Part shown: piece after piece, positions 37,852 to 45,729 of the stretch
Position numbering within the stretch: position 1 is the first letter of the stretch
Layout: the number at the start of each line of letters is the position of its first letter
Source: a bacterium
Lineage (GTDB): Bacteria > Bacillota > Bacilli > Lactobacillales > Streptococcaceae
NCBI GenBank assembly: GCA_905221545.1
Contig: CAJNDO010000005.1
Span: 100,609-164,608 of the forward strand
Length of the DNA: 64,000 bases
Reading direction: 5' to 3'
The notes under the pieces: model-generated
Databases searched by the model: none
What the model was told of the DNA's origin: nothing
Seen by the model: the letters and a program-made list of their open reading frames with translations, nothing else
Program-made: the position numbers and the translations under genes

Positions 37852-40065
37852 TTGAAAATTTTTAAGGGAGAGTTTTATAGAATCTCTGTATTAACAGACA
37901 AGTTAGTAAGGTTAGAATACTCTAAAACTGGAAGTTTTGAGGATAGAACGACACAACTTATCTATAATAGGGATTTTGGCCAAGTTTCGTTAGATTATAT
38001 CGAGACATCAAATGTACTAGATATTATGACGGACTATTTTCATTTGCACTTTAATAAAGGAGAATTTAACGCCGAAAATTTATTTATAGAATTAAAAGGA
38101 AATTTTGCCGTATATGGTAGTCGCTGGTATTTTGGTGAATCGATTGAAACGTTAAAAGGAACAGCTCGGACTCTGGATAAGGCAGATGGCGCAATCCCTT
38201 TAGAAGATGGAATTATTAGTCGAAATGGTATTGCCTTACTGGATGATTCTCAAGGATTTATTTGGGATGAACAGTCTGGTTATATGGAGAGAGAAAATCA
38301 AATTGACCTCTATTTCTTTGCCTATGGGCATGATTATAGAGGAGCAATCAGAGACTTTTACCATTTGACTGGTTCAACACCCTTGTTGCCAAGATATGCT
38401 TTAGGTAATTGGTGGAGTAGATATTGGCCTTATACGTCGGATGAATACTTGGATTTAATAGACAGATTTGAAACAGAGAAAATTCCATTATCTATCGGTG
38501 TTTTAGATATGGATTGGCATATCACTGACATTCCAGCTCGTTTTGGAAGTGGCTGGACAGGATATAGTTGGAATAGAAACTTAATACCAAATCCAGAACA
38601 GTTATTGCAACAACTTCATGATAGAAAGTTAAAACTCTCCTTAAATGTCCATCCTGCTGATGGTATACGGGCTTATGAGGAAGCTTATCCTCGAGTCGCC
38701 AAACGATTGGGGTTAAATGTAGAACTAGAAGAACCTGCTATTTTTGATTTTTTTAATCCATCTTTTAGGGAATCCTACTTTAAAGATGTTCATTATGAGC
38801 TAGAAAAGCAGGGAGTAGATTTTTGGTGGATTGACTGGCAACAAGGGACGCAAGGCATGTTGGATCCACTATGGCTTTTAAACCATTATCATTATCAGGA
38901 TAGTTGTAAAAATGCAGAAGGTGGCTTGATTTTATCAAGATATGCAGGTCCTGGTAGTCACCGCTACCCTGTTGGTTTTTCAGGGGATACTATTATTAGT
39001 TGGAATTCCTTAAGATTTCAACCCTATTTTACAGCGACAGCATCTAATATCGGTTATAGTTGGTGGAGTCATGATATCGGTGGACACATGCTGGGGGATT
39101 ATGACGAAGAGCTACAAACTAGATGGCTACAGTTTGGGGTTTTTAGTCCGATTACTCGATTACATAGTTCTAGAAGTCCTTTCAATAGTAAAGAACCTTG
39201 GTTTTTTTCAGAAACAACATCTAAGATTATGAAGAAATACCTTCGTTTGAGACATCAGATGATTCCATATCTATACACCATGAATGTAAAGACACACGAG
39301 GAAGGTGCCCCATTAATCAGCCCAATGTATTATTTCTACCCAGAGAATGATGAGAGTTATAATGTTCCAAATCAATACTTTTTTGGAACAGAATTGATGG
39401 TGGCTCCCATTGTAGAAAAGATGGATTTGGCATTTCAATCTGCAAAAGTAGATGTATGGTTCCCTGAAGGTGAATGGTATGACTTCTTTTCAGAGAAAAG
39501 ATACACAGGTGGTGTGAACTTAAGTGTTTATAGGGACATTTCGACTATTCCTGTGTTTGCCAAAAGTGGTGCAATCATTCCATTGGTTGGTTCTGAGATA
39601 GATATGGGTGTTGATTTACCTGAAGTTGTAGATTGGTATGTATTCCCAGGAAAACAACATTCTTTTGAGATGATTGAAGATCAAAATGGTCAAAGATATA
39701 AAACAAGATTATCGATTGATTGGGAAATGGGGATGGTAGAGTTAACATTACAAGGAGATTCTAGTATCGTTCCAAGCAATAGAAGGCATAGAATTCATTT
39801 TAAAGGAACGAATGTGTCTATGATTGAATTGCCAAATAAGAATACTACAGCTAGATTTGAATGTAAAGATAATAAAAGGACATCTCTAAATGACGAAGTT
39901 TTTAGACTACTAAAGACGGCTTCTCTTCCATATGAGTTGAAAGATAGATTGTTAAATCAATTCATCAATGCTAAAAATTCTCATGAGTTAATGAATATCT
40001 TGCATCATCAGGATAAGGAATTGAGAGGACGTTTGTTGGAAATGATATTTACTAGCCAAAACTAA
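37852..40065 (+). CDS. Glycoside hydrolase family 31 (alpha-glucosidase or alpha-xylosidase)
   Basis: 737 residues. The catalytic nucleophile is Asp328 in FWWIDWQQG and the acid/base is Asp379 in FSGDTIISW; GVLDMDWHITD, GYSWWSHDIGGHM and the RLHSSRSPF segment are also family marks. The start is TTG 37852, with AAAAGGAGAG eight bases before it and no better ATG near. A C-terminal beta domain follows the barrel, then an extra helical part from about 670. No signal peptide, so it acts in the cytoplasm on an imported alpha-glycoside. No sugar transporter is adjacent. Confidence 0.92.
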   Translation: MKIFKGEFYRISVLTDKLVRLEYSKTGSFEDRTTQLIYNRDFGQVSLDYIETSNVLDIMTDYFHLHFNKGEFNAENLFIELKGNFAVYGSRWYFGESIETLKGTARTLDKADGAIPLEDGIISRNGIALLDDSQGFIWDEQSGYMERENQIDLYFFAYGHDYRGAIRDFYHLTGSTPLLPRYALGNWWSRYWPYTSDEYLDLIDRFETEKIPLSIGVLDMDWHITDIPARFGSGWTGYSWNRNLIPNPEQLLQQLHDRKLKLSLNVHPADGIRAYEEAYPRVAKRLGLNVELEEPAIFDFFNPSFRESYFKDVHYELEKQGVDFWWIDWQQGTQGMLDPLWLLNHYHYQDSCKNAEGGLILSRYAGPGSHRYPVGFSGDTIISWNSLRFQPYFTATASNIGYSWWSHDIGGHMLGDYDEELQTRWLQFGVFSPITRLHSSRSPFNSKEPWFFSETTSKIMKKYLRLRHQMIPYLYTMNVKTHEEGAPLISPMYYFYPENDESYNVPNQYFFGTELMVAPIVEKMDLAFQSAKVDVWFPEGEWYDFFSEKRYTGGVNLSVYRDISTIPVFAKSGAIIPLVGSEIDMGVDLPEVVDWYVFPGKQHSFEMIEDQNGQRYKTRLSIDWEMGMVELTLQGDSSIVPSNRRHRIHFKGTNVSMIELPNKNTTARFECKDNKRTSLNDEVFRLLKTASLPYELKDRLLNQFINAKNSHELMNILHHQDKELRGRLLEMIFTSQN

Positions 40066-40271
40066 TTGAGACATTTCGTACACAATTTCTATTCTTTAAT
40101 TACTAATTATTTATTTTTTAATGTGTAATAGTTTTACATCTCTACGCTTATTGACTTGTATTTTAGTAATTACAAGTTTGGCATAGGGATGTTTTTATGA
40201 TTTTAAAGACTTTTTGCCCAGCCTCTTTTTAACTAAATAAGAGCAAATTTTAAAAGGTAACTTATCAAAGT

Positions 40272-40302
40272 AACTTCCACTTGCCTGACCGAAGTGGAAG
40301 TT
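40272..40302 (+). promoter_or_regulatory. Perfect inverted repeat between GH31 gene and dtpT
   Basis: AACTTCCACTT and AAGTGGAAGTT form an 11-base-pair stem with a 9-base loop. No T run follows at once (the next is at 40316-40322), so it may be a weak terminator of the GH31 gene or an operator. Confidence 0.6.
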
Positions 40303-40316
40303 AGTCTGAAAGGGAT

Positions 40317-40331
40317 TTTTTTCAGAAAATT
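40317..40331 (+). promoter_or_regulatory. CodY-like box before dtpT
   Basis: TTTTTTCAGAAAATT matches AATTTTCWGAAAATT at 13 of 15 positions, 22 bases upstream of the -35. Peptide transporter genes are classic CodY targets in lactic bacteria. Confidence 0.7.
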
Positions 40332-40353
40332 TTCTAAAAGAAACAGGATTTGT

Positions 40354-40382
40354 TTGACATTTGTTTGAAAATTCTGTAAAAT
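40354..40382 (+). promoter_or_regulatory. dtpT promoter
   Basis: TTGACA and TAAAAT, 17 bases apart. A second, weaker CodY-like match (11 of 15) overlaps the -10. Confidence 0.8.
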
Positions 40383-40412
40383 GAATTATTATATCGTTAA
40401 AGGAGAATATAT

Positions 40413-41885
40413 ATGGAAAAACAGAAAACATTTTTTGGACATCCTATGGGCTTGTCCACCCTCTTCTTTACAGAGATGTGGGAACGCTTTTCTTACTATG
40501 GGATGCGAGCTATCCTACTTTACTATATGTACTATAGTGTGCAAGATGGTGGGTTGGGGATGGATAAGACCACGGCTGCATCGGTTATGGCGATTTATGG
40601 CTCGCTGGTATTTTTGTCCTCAGTTATCGGTGGTTTTGTCAGTGACCGTATTTTAGGAAGCCGTAAGACTGTCTTTTATGGTGGGATTCTGATTATGCTA
40701 GGGCATATTGCTTTGGCAACACCTTTTGGACAAGTGGCTCTCTATCTTTCTATTGCCTTGATTATCTTTGGTACTGGATTTTTAAAACCTAATATCTCAG
40801 ATATGGTTGGGGGAATTTATGAGAAAGAGGATGATAGACGGGATGCAGGATTTAGTATCTTTGTCTTTGGTATTAACTTAGGTGCCTTCGTTGCCCCTTA
40901 TCTAGTGGGGTATCTAGGTCAGGAAGTCAATTTCCATCTAGGTTTCTCATTAGCTGCCATTGGGATGTTCTTTGGTCTGGTGAAATATGTTTTAGATGGG
41001 AAGAAATACCTACCTGAATCAAGTCTTTACCCCACTGATCCACTTTCACAGAAGGAGCAGCAGACCTTGATTAAACGCTTGCTGACTACACTTGTCATGG
41101 TTGTTCTGGTGGTTCTAGGTTTAGTCTTTACTCACCAGTTTAACGTGGATATGATTGTTAATATATTTACAGTGATTGCGGTAATCATTCCAATCTACTA
41201 TTTCTTCAAAATTTTATCTAGTCAGAAAATAACTGCTACTGAGAGATCCCGAGTATTTGCCTACATTCCTCTATTTATCGCTGGAGTACTCTTCTGGTCT
41301 ATTGAGGAGCAGGGTTCCGTTGTTCTTGCTCTATTTGCAGATGATCAAACTCGACTTTACTTTAATGTATTTGGGAATCAGATTCATTTCCCATCTAGCT
41401 TTTTCCAAAGTATCAATCCACTTTTCATTATGATTTATGTGCCAATTTTTGCTTGGTTGTGGGGGAAAATGGGTAAAAATCAACCGTCCTCTTCTAAGAA
41501 ATTTGCTTACGGTTTATTTGCGGCAGGTCTATCCTTCTTGTGGATGATGTTGCCAGGGATGCTCTTTGGGGTAGATGTTAAGGTTAGTCCTTTCTGGTTG
41601 ATTATGAGTTGGGCTATTGTGATTGTGGGGGAAATGTTGATTTCGCCTATTGGTCTATCAGTCACTACTAAGCTAGCACCAAAATCCTTCCAAGCACAAA
41701 TGATGTCTATCTGGTTCTTGAGTAATGCTGCTGCCCAAGCTATCAATGCTCAAATTGTAAAATTTTATACAAGCGAAACTGAAGTCGCTTACTATGGAAT
41801 TGTTGGAGGAATTACGATTGTATTCAGTATTATCTTACTCTTTTACGTTCCACGTATTGAAAAACTAATGTCTGGTATCAAATAG
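40413..41885 (+). CDS. dtpT: Proton-coupled di- and tripeptide transporter (POT family)
   Basis: 490 residues, about fourteen membrane segments. Family marks: the N-terminal TEMWERFSYYGMRAIL with the ExxER motif, GGFVSDRILGSRKTVFYGG, and FVFGINLGAFVAPYLVGYLG. AAAGGAG precedes the ATG. It takes up di- and tripeptides with protons, giving amino acids to an auxotrophic or peptide-fed cell. A CodY-like box at the promoter suggests shut-off in rich medium. Confidence 0.95.
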   Translation: MEKQKTFFGHPMGLSTLFFTEMWERFSYYGMRAILLYYMYYSVQDGGLGMDKTTAASVMAIYGSLVFLSSVIGGFVSDRILGSRKTVFYGGILIMLGHIALATPFGQVALYLSIALIIFGTGFLKPNISDMVGGIYEKEDDRRDAGFSIFVFGINLGAFVAPYLVGYLGQEVNFHLGFSLAAIGMFFGLVKYVLDGKKYLPESSLYPTDPLSQKEQQTLIKRLLTTLVMVVLVVLGLVFTHQFNVDMIVNIFTVIAVIIPIYYFFKILSSQKITATERSRVFAYIPLFIAGVLFWSIEEQGSVVLALFADDQTRLYFNVFGNQIHFPSSFFQSINPLFIMIYVPIFAWLWGKMGKNQPSSSKKFAYGLFAAGLSFLWMMLPGMLFGVDVKVSPFWLIMSWAIVIVGEMLISPIGLSVTTKLAPKSFQAQMMSIWFLSNAAAQAINAQIVKFYTSETEVAYYGIVGGITIVFSIILLFYVPRIEKLMSGIK

Positions 41886-41932
41886 AGAAAAACTGGAATT
41901 TCTGTAGGGATTTTAAAAGTTAGATCAATTAG

Positions 41933-41989
41933 TTATTCAAAGGATTTAGTTCTGTATTGTACAGGGCTAAGTCCTTTTAGTTTGATGAA
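41933..41989 (-). mobile_element. Remnant of IS3-family transposase C-terminus
   Basis: Read on the minus strand the last codons are IKLKGLSPVQYRTKSFE and a stop, the closing motif of IS3-family OrfB (GLxPxxYRxxS). Upstream the frame is lost within a few codons, so only the end of the element is left. Confidence 0.7.
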
Positions 41990-42056
41990 AAGTCACGATG
42001 TTTTTGATATTCCTAGTAGACATTTGTCAACTTTTTCTGTTTAAGCCAAAGCCAAT

Positions 42057-42107
42057 CAAAAAATCCCACTATTCATTAGGTTAAAGGAGACCTAATCATA
42101 GTGAGAT
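42057..42107 (-). terminator. Long terminator after glutathione peroxidase operon (minus strand)
   Basis: AATCCCACTATTCATTAGGT and ACCTAATCATAGTGAGATT pair along nearly their whole length; on the minus strand a run of T follows. Confidence 0.85.
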
Positions 42108-42114
42108 TGTGAAA

Positions 42115-42591
42115 TTATAGTAGGTTTTGTATAGCCTCTTCAATTTGTTTTGGGTCTGTTTTGGAAGAGAAACGTTCAAATACCTGTCCATCTCGACCAA
42201 TGAGAAACTTAGCAAAATTCCATTCGATTCGTTTTCCTAGTGGGCCAGATTTCTGGTCTTTCAACCAAACATAGAGGGGATCTGCTTCCTTGCCGTTGAC
42301 CTTGATCTTGGCAAAGCGTGGGAAAGTGGTTTGATAGTTTAGGCTACAGAAGTTGTTGATATCCTCTGCGCTGCCGGGTGCTTGTCCCATAAACTGATTG
42401 CAAGGGAAGTCTAAAATCTCAAATCCCTGATCTTGATAGCGGTCATAGAGTTCTTGGAGTCCTTGGTACTGGGGCGTTAAACCACATCCAGTAGCAGTAT
42501 TGACAACCAAGAGAACCTTGCCACGATAGGCATCTAGGGGAGTTTCTTGATTGTCTTGATTCAAGACTGAAAAATCATATAGTGAGGTCAT
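42115..42591 (-). CDS. Glutathione peroxidase family protein
   Basis: 158 residues with a peroxidatic Cys36 in NTATGCGLTPQYQGLQ (Cys rather than selenocysteine), then FPCNQFMGQAPGS and WNFAKFLIGRDG. This reduces hydrogen or lipid hydroperoxides, probably with thioredoxin or glutathione. It overlaps the preceding membrane protein gene by one base (the ATG shares a base with the stop), so it is the last gene of the DUF3278 operon, which is an unusual setting for a peroxidase. Known as gpo or basA in streptococci. Confidence 0.95.
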   Translation of the reverse strand: MTSLYDFSVLNQDNQETPLDAYRGKVLLVVNTATGCGLTPQYQGLQELYDRYQDQGFEILDFPCNQFMGQAPGSAEDINNFCSLNYQTTFPRFAKIKVNGKEADPLYVWLKDQKSGPLGKRIEWNFAKFLIGRDGQVFERFSSKTDPKQIEEAIQNLL

Positions 42592-43166
42592 TAATTGATT
42601 TTCTCCTTCTGTTTGGTATTTTTAGGAGTTTTCTCCTCCTGTAGGGATAGAAAGCCGTAGGTCAGGGTTCCAAAAATGCTACCGATAATCAGGCCATACA
42701 TCAGTAAAGGAACACTTTTATCGAATTGCATGAGTAACTTCACAAAATCTGGAAGTGACATCTGCTGAACGAAGACTTTATGAAAGATGAGTAGGATAAA
42801 GAGGCCAATCTGAAGACTGATAAATACCACCCAGCTTCGGAATTTGATTTGGCCTTTGCTGTAGGTTTTGAGGATGATTTCTGATTTGTCATCTTTTTCC
42901 AGATGGAGTTCTTTGACGGCTCTTTGAGTTTTTAAAGTAATGAAAAAAATGAGTCCAGAGTATACGTAGGGCATGGCATAGCGAACGATTTCTATGAAGC
43001 GTCCAAATAACAGATAAAACAAGAAGAGAAAGAAGGAAGAATAAACGATTTGGACCATGGAACGGGCACAAGCCTTGTAGATAATCTCTTGCCGGCATTC
43101 ATCAAAAGGGCCTTGAATATGAAAGAGATTTCGGAGTAGGCGAGTGGTTAAGTCTTCTTTTTTCAT
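42591..43166 (-). CDS. Membrane protein, DUF3278-like (second copy)
   Basis: 191 residues, four to five hydrophobic segments, starting MKKEDLTTRLLRNLFHIQGPFDECRQEIIYKA. This matches the layout and N-terminal pattern (KRTYGISDPLDEYKRREADRIG) of the other DUF3278-like gene at 43530, so the two are paralogues. AGGAGG precedes the ATG. Function unknown. Its position behind an Xre regulator and a small membrane protein suggests an envelope-associated unit. Confidence 0.75.
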   Translation of the reverse strand: MKKEDLTTRLLRNLFHIQGPFDECRQEIIYKACARSMVQIVYSSFFLFLFYLLFGRFIEIVRYAMPYVYSGLIFFITLKTQRAVKELHLEKDDKSEIILKTYSKGQIKFRSWVVFISLQIGLFILLIFHKVFVQQMSLPDFVKLLMQFDKSVPLLMYGLIIGSIFGTLTYGFLSLQEEKTPKNTKQKEKIN

Positions 43167-43192
43167 GTTAGTAACCTCCTAAAAGAGCGGTT

Positions 43193-43519
43193 TTACTGAT
43201 TTTCTTTTACGAATTGATAGAGATAATAAAGATAAGTGATAGAAGAAAGGCTAGCGATAGTGAGCAGTAAATAATAATTCCAATTGCCTGAGACGAGCAT
43301 CAGTTGTGGTAAAGATAGAATCATAAAGTACAGTGCTAAGTTAAGTGTGCGCGTTTTTGGGGAGTCAATCTTTAGATAAGTCAGTCCTTTGTTAAGTGCT
43401 AGAATAAAGACTAGCACGAGGAATGTCTCGTCGATTGGCAAGTTCCCTGAAATGATGATGAAGATGAGCAGGGAACTGAAGAAAAGATGATAGGTAAGTA
43501 AAGTTACTAGTGATTTCAT
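43193..43519 (-). CDS. Small membrane protein
   Basis: 108 residues with four predicted membrane segments, starting MKSLVTLLTYHLFFSSLLIF. I chose ATG at 43519 because TAGGAGGTG precedes it; an in-frame start 15 codons upstream would bring a basic extension overlapping the neighbouring gene. No family recognised. Third gene of the Xre/DUF3278 operon. Confidence 0.75.
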   Translation of the reverse strand: MKSLVTLLTYHLFFSSLLIFIIISGNLPIDETFLVLVFILALNKGLTYLKIDSPKTRTLNLALYFMILSLPQLMLVSGNWNYYLLLTIASLSSITYLYYLYQFVKENQ

Positions 43520-43529
43520 AGGGCACCTC

Positions 43530-44072
43530 CTAATCCTCATCTTGATCTTTCTTAGCTTTTTCAATGCGACGGGAGATGATAATCTGTATAACTACTCCAA
43601 AGAAGACAGACTGGAGAATACTTGAAAAAATATTTTTAAAAGCGAGAAGAGACTGAAGATAGTCCTGACTCTCACCTAGCAGTATAAGGAGAAGAGGGGT
43701 TGTAAAAAAACTCATTAATCCATAGACTATCCCAGCTTTCAGACCTGGGTAGTGTAGTTGCTTACTTTCTTTCTCACTCAGCATATCTGGTTCAATAGTT
43801 GTAATCCCTGTTTTTTGCATTTGGTATGTGAGATATCCAGCAACGATGAGGGCAATCACTAAAATCAGAGGAGGATAGACTAGAGCCACTAGTTGAGGAT
43901 ATTTATAGGCCAGAACGAGCGGAATAAGATTTCCGAAAATCATCAGATAAAAAAGGAAGATAAAGACTTGATTGCCGATACGATCAGCCTCGCGTCGTTT
44001 GTATTCGTCAAGTGGATCAGAAATACCGTATGTGCGCTTGATCAGTTTTTCAGTGAAGGTTTCTTTTTTCAT
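43530..44072 (-). CDS. Membrane protein, DUF3278-like (first copy)
   Basis: 180 residues: a polar N-terminus (MKKETFTEKLIKRTYGISDPLDEYKR), then four membrane segments in two pairs (about 35-80 and 110-165), and a charged tail. Family assignment is by memory of streptococcal DUF3278 proteins, which usually sit next to a small Xre regulator as here. AAGGAG precedes the ATG; it follows the regulator after 15 bases. Function unknown. Confidence 0.75.
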   Translation of the reverse strand: MKKETFTEKLIKRTYGISDPLDEYKRREADRIGNQVFIFLFYLMIFGNLIPLVLAYKYPQLVALVYPPLILVIALIVAGYLTYQMQKTGITTIEPDMLSEKESKQLHYPGLKAGIVYGLMSFFTTPLLLILLGESQDYLQSLLAFKNIFSSILQSVFFGVVIQIIISRRIEKAKKDQDED

Positions 44073-44087
44073 GAGTTGGCTCCTTTT

Positions 44088-44282
44088 TTAAAAATCTTCC
44101 TCCCAAAAGAGACTGTTGAGGTCAGTTTGGAGGCTGCGGGCGAGATTGAGACAGAGTTCTAGGGTTGGGTTGTACTTGTCGTTCTCAATCATATTGATAG
44201 TTTGTCTCGAGACACCGATATCCTTGGCGAGCTCGAGCTGGGAAATGCCCAGTTCTTTGCGAAATTCTTTCACACGATTCAT
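44088..44282 (-). CDS. Small Xre-family transcriptional regulator
   Basis: 64 residues, almost wholly one Cro/C1 helix-turn-helix domain (ELGISQLELAKDIGVSRQTI then NMIENDKYNPTLELCLNLARSL), of the short YozG/PaaR-like type. First gene of the operon that runs to the glutathione peroxidase gene. Likely controls its own promoter, where ATATTTGAC occurs twice. Confidence 0.9.
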   Translation of the reverse strand: MNRVKEFRKELGISQLELAKDIGVSRQTINMIENDKYNPTLELCLNLARSLQTDLNSLFWEEDF

Positions 44283-44310
44283 CTGTTCTCCTTTCTGATT
44301 TGTGTCGTAT

Positions 44311-44362
44311 ATATTTGACTACATTATATTCTTCTATAGAGCGAATGTCAAGCATATTTGAC
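44311..44362 (-). promoter_or_regulatory. Promoter and possible operators of the Xre operon
   Basis: On the minus strand TTGACA and TATAAT are 17 bases apart (plus-strand positions 44346-44351 and 44323-44328). The 9-mer ATATTTGAC (plus strand) occurs at 44311-44319 and 44354-44362, one on each side, which suggests binding sites for the Xre protein. Confidence 0.65.
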
Positions 44363-44430
44363 ATATTTCTTAAAGAAATCTTACTTGTTTTTAGCCTATT
44401 TGTCTGACTAGTGCAAGCTGGTCGGATTTG

Positions 44431-44439
44431 TGGTAAAAT
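44431..44439 (+). promoter_or_regulatory. Extended -10 promoter of rsmH operon
   Basis: TGGTAAAAT just before the rsmH start at 44449; the untranslated leader would be very short. Confidence 0.45.
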
Positions 44440-44448
44440 AGGTAAGAT

Positions 44449-45399
44449 ATGACAAAAGAATTTCATCATGTAACGGTCTTACTCCACGAAACGATTGATA
44501 TGCTCGACGTCAAACCTGACGGTATCTACGTTGATGCGACTTTGGGTGGAGCAGGCCATAGCGAATATTTATTAAGTAAATTAAGTGAAAAAGGCCATCT
44601 CTATGCCTTTGACCAAGACCAGAATGCCATTGACAACGCGCAAAAACGTTTGGCACCCTATATCGAAAAAGGGATGGTGACTTTTATCAAGGATAACTTC
44701 CGTCATTTACAGGCACGTTTGCGCGAAGCTGGTGTTCAGGAAATTGATGGGATTTGTTATGACTTGGGAGTATCTAGTCCTCAGTTGGATCAGCGTGAGC
44801 GTGGTTTTTCTTATAAAAAGGATGCACCACTAGACATGCGGATGAATCAGGATGCTAGTCTGACAGCCTATGAAGTGGTGAACCACTATGACTATCATGA
44901 CTTGGTTCGTATTTTCTTCAAGTATGGCGAGGACAAATTCTCTAAACAGATTGCGCGTAAGATTGAACAAGCACGGGAAGTAAAGCCAATCGAGACAACG
45001 ACTGAGTTGGCAGAGATTATCAAGTCGGCTAAACCTGCAAAGGAACTCAAGAAAAAGGGCCATCCTGCCAAGCAGATTTTCCAGGCTATTCGGATTGAAG
45101 TCAATGATGAGTTGGGAGCGGCAGATGAGTCCATCCAGCAGGCTATGGAGATGTTGGCTATAGATGGTAGAATCTCAGTGATTACTTTCCATTCCTTGGA
45201 AGACCGCTTGACCAAGCAATTGTTCAAGGAAGCTTCAACTGTGGAAGTTCCCAAAGGCTTGCCCTTCATCCCAGATGATCTCAAGCCCAAGATGGAATTG
45301 GTATCCCGTAAGCCAATCTTGCCAAGTGCAGAAGAATTAGAAGTCAATAACCGCTCGCACTCAGCTAAGTTGCGCGTGGCCAGAAAAATTCACAAGTAA
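44449..45399 (+). CDS. rsmH: 16S rRNA (cytosine-1402-N4)-methyltransferase
   Basis: 316 residues (old names mraW, yllC). SAM motif [17 protein letters not shown] near the N-terminus, then [21 protein letters not shown] and [21 protein letters not shown]; the protein ends [14 protein letters not shown] as usual. Opens the division and cell wall cluster rsmH-ftsL-pbpX-mraY. Promoter is close and leader short, so start choice at ATG 44449 rests on family length. Confidence 0.96.
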   Translation: MTKEFHHVTVLLHETIDMLDVKPDGIYVDATLGGAGHSEYLLSKLSEKGHLYAFDQDQNAIDNAQKRLAPYIEKGMVTFIKDNFRHLQARLREAGVQEIDGICYDLGVSSPQLDQRERGFSYKKDAPLDMRMNQDASLTAYEVVNHYDYHDLVRIFFKYGEDKFSKQIARKIEQAREVKPIETTTELAEIIKSAKPAKELKKKGHPAKQIFQAIRIEVNDELGAADESIQQAMEMLAIDGRISVITFHSLEDRLTKQLFKEASTVEVPKGLPFIPDDLKPKMELVSRKPILPSAEELEVNNRSHSAKLRVARKIHK

Positions 45400-45408
45400 G
45401 AGGAAAAA

Positions 45409-45726
45409 ATGGTAGATAAAAAAGAAACAACCAGTCAATTCTTGCAGAGTCGTATAAAAAAATTCTCCCGTGTGGAGAAGGCTTTTTATCTTTCCATTGC
45501 GTTTACAGCTCTCGTTTTGGCGCTTAGTATTATCTTTATGCAGACTCGACTCCTACAAGTACAAAATGATTTGACAAAAATCAATGCGCAGATAGAGGAG
45601 AAGAAGACAGAGTTGGATGATGCCAAACAAGAGGTAAATGAATTGTTGAGGGCAGAACGCTTGAAAGAAATCGCAAATTCTAAGGACTTAAAATTGAATA
45701 ATGAGAATATTCGATCAGCGGAGTAA
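45409..45726 (+). CDS. ftsL: Cell division protein FtsL
   Basis: 105 residues: short cytoplasmic part, one membrane segment (about 25-47) and an extracytoplasmic leucine-zipper-like coiled coil (LQVQNDLTKINAQIEEKK). Works with DivIC and PBP2x at the septum. Its end lies three bases before pbpX, with the pbpX ribosome site inside its last codons. Confidence 0.93.
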   Translation: MVDKKETTSQFLQSRIKKFSRVEKAFYLSIAFTALVLALSIIFMQTRLLQVQNDLTKINAQIEEKKTELDDAKQEVNELLRAERLKEIANSKDLKLNNENIRSAE

Positions 45727-45729
45727 GAT

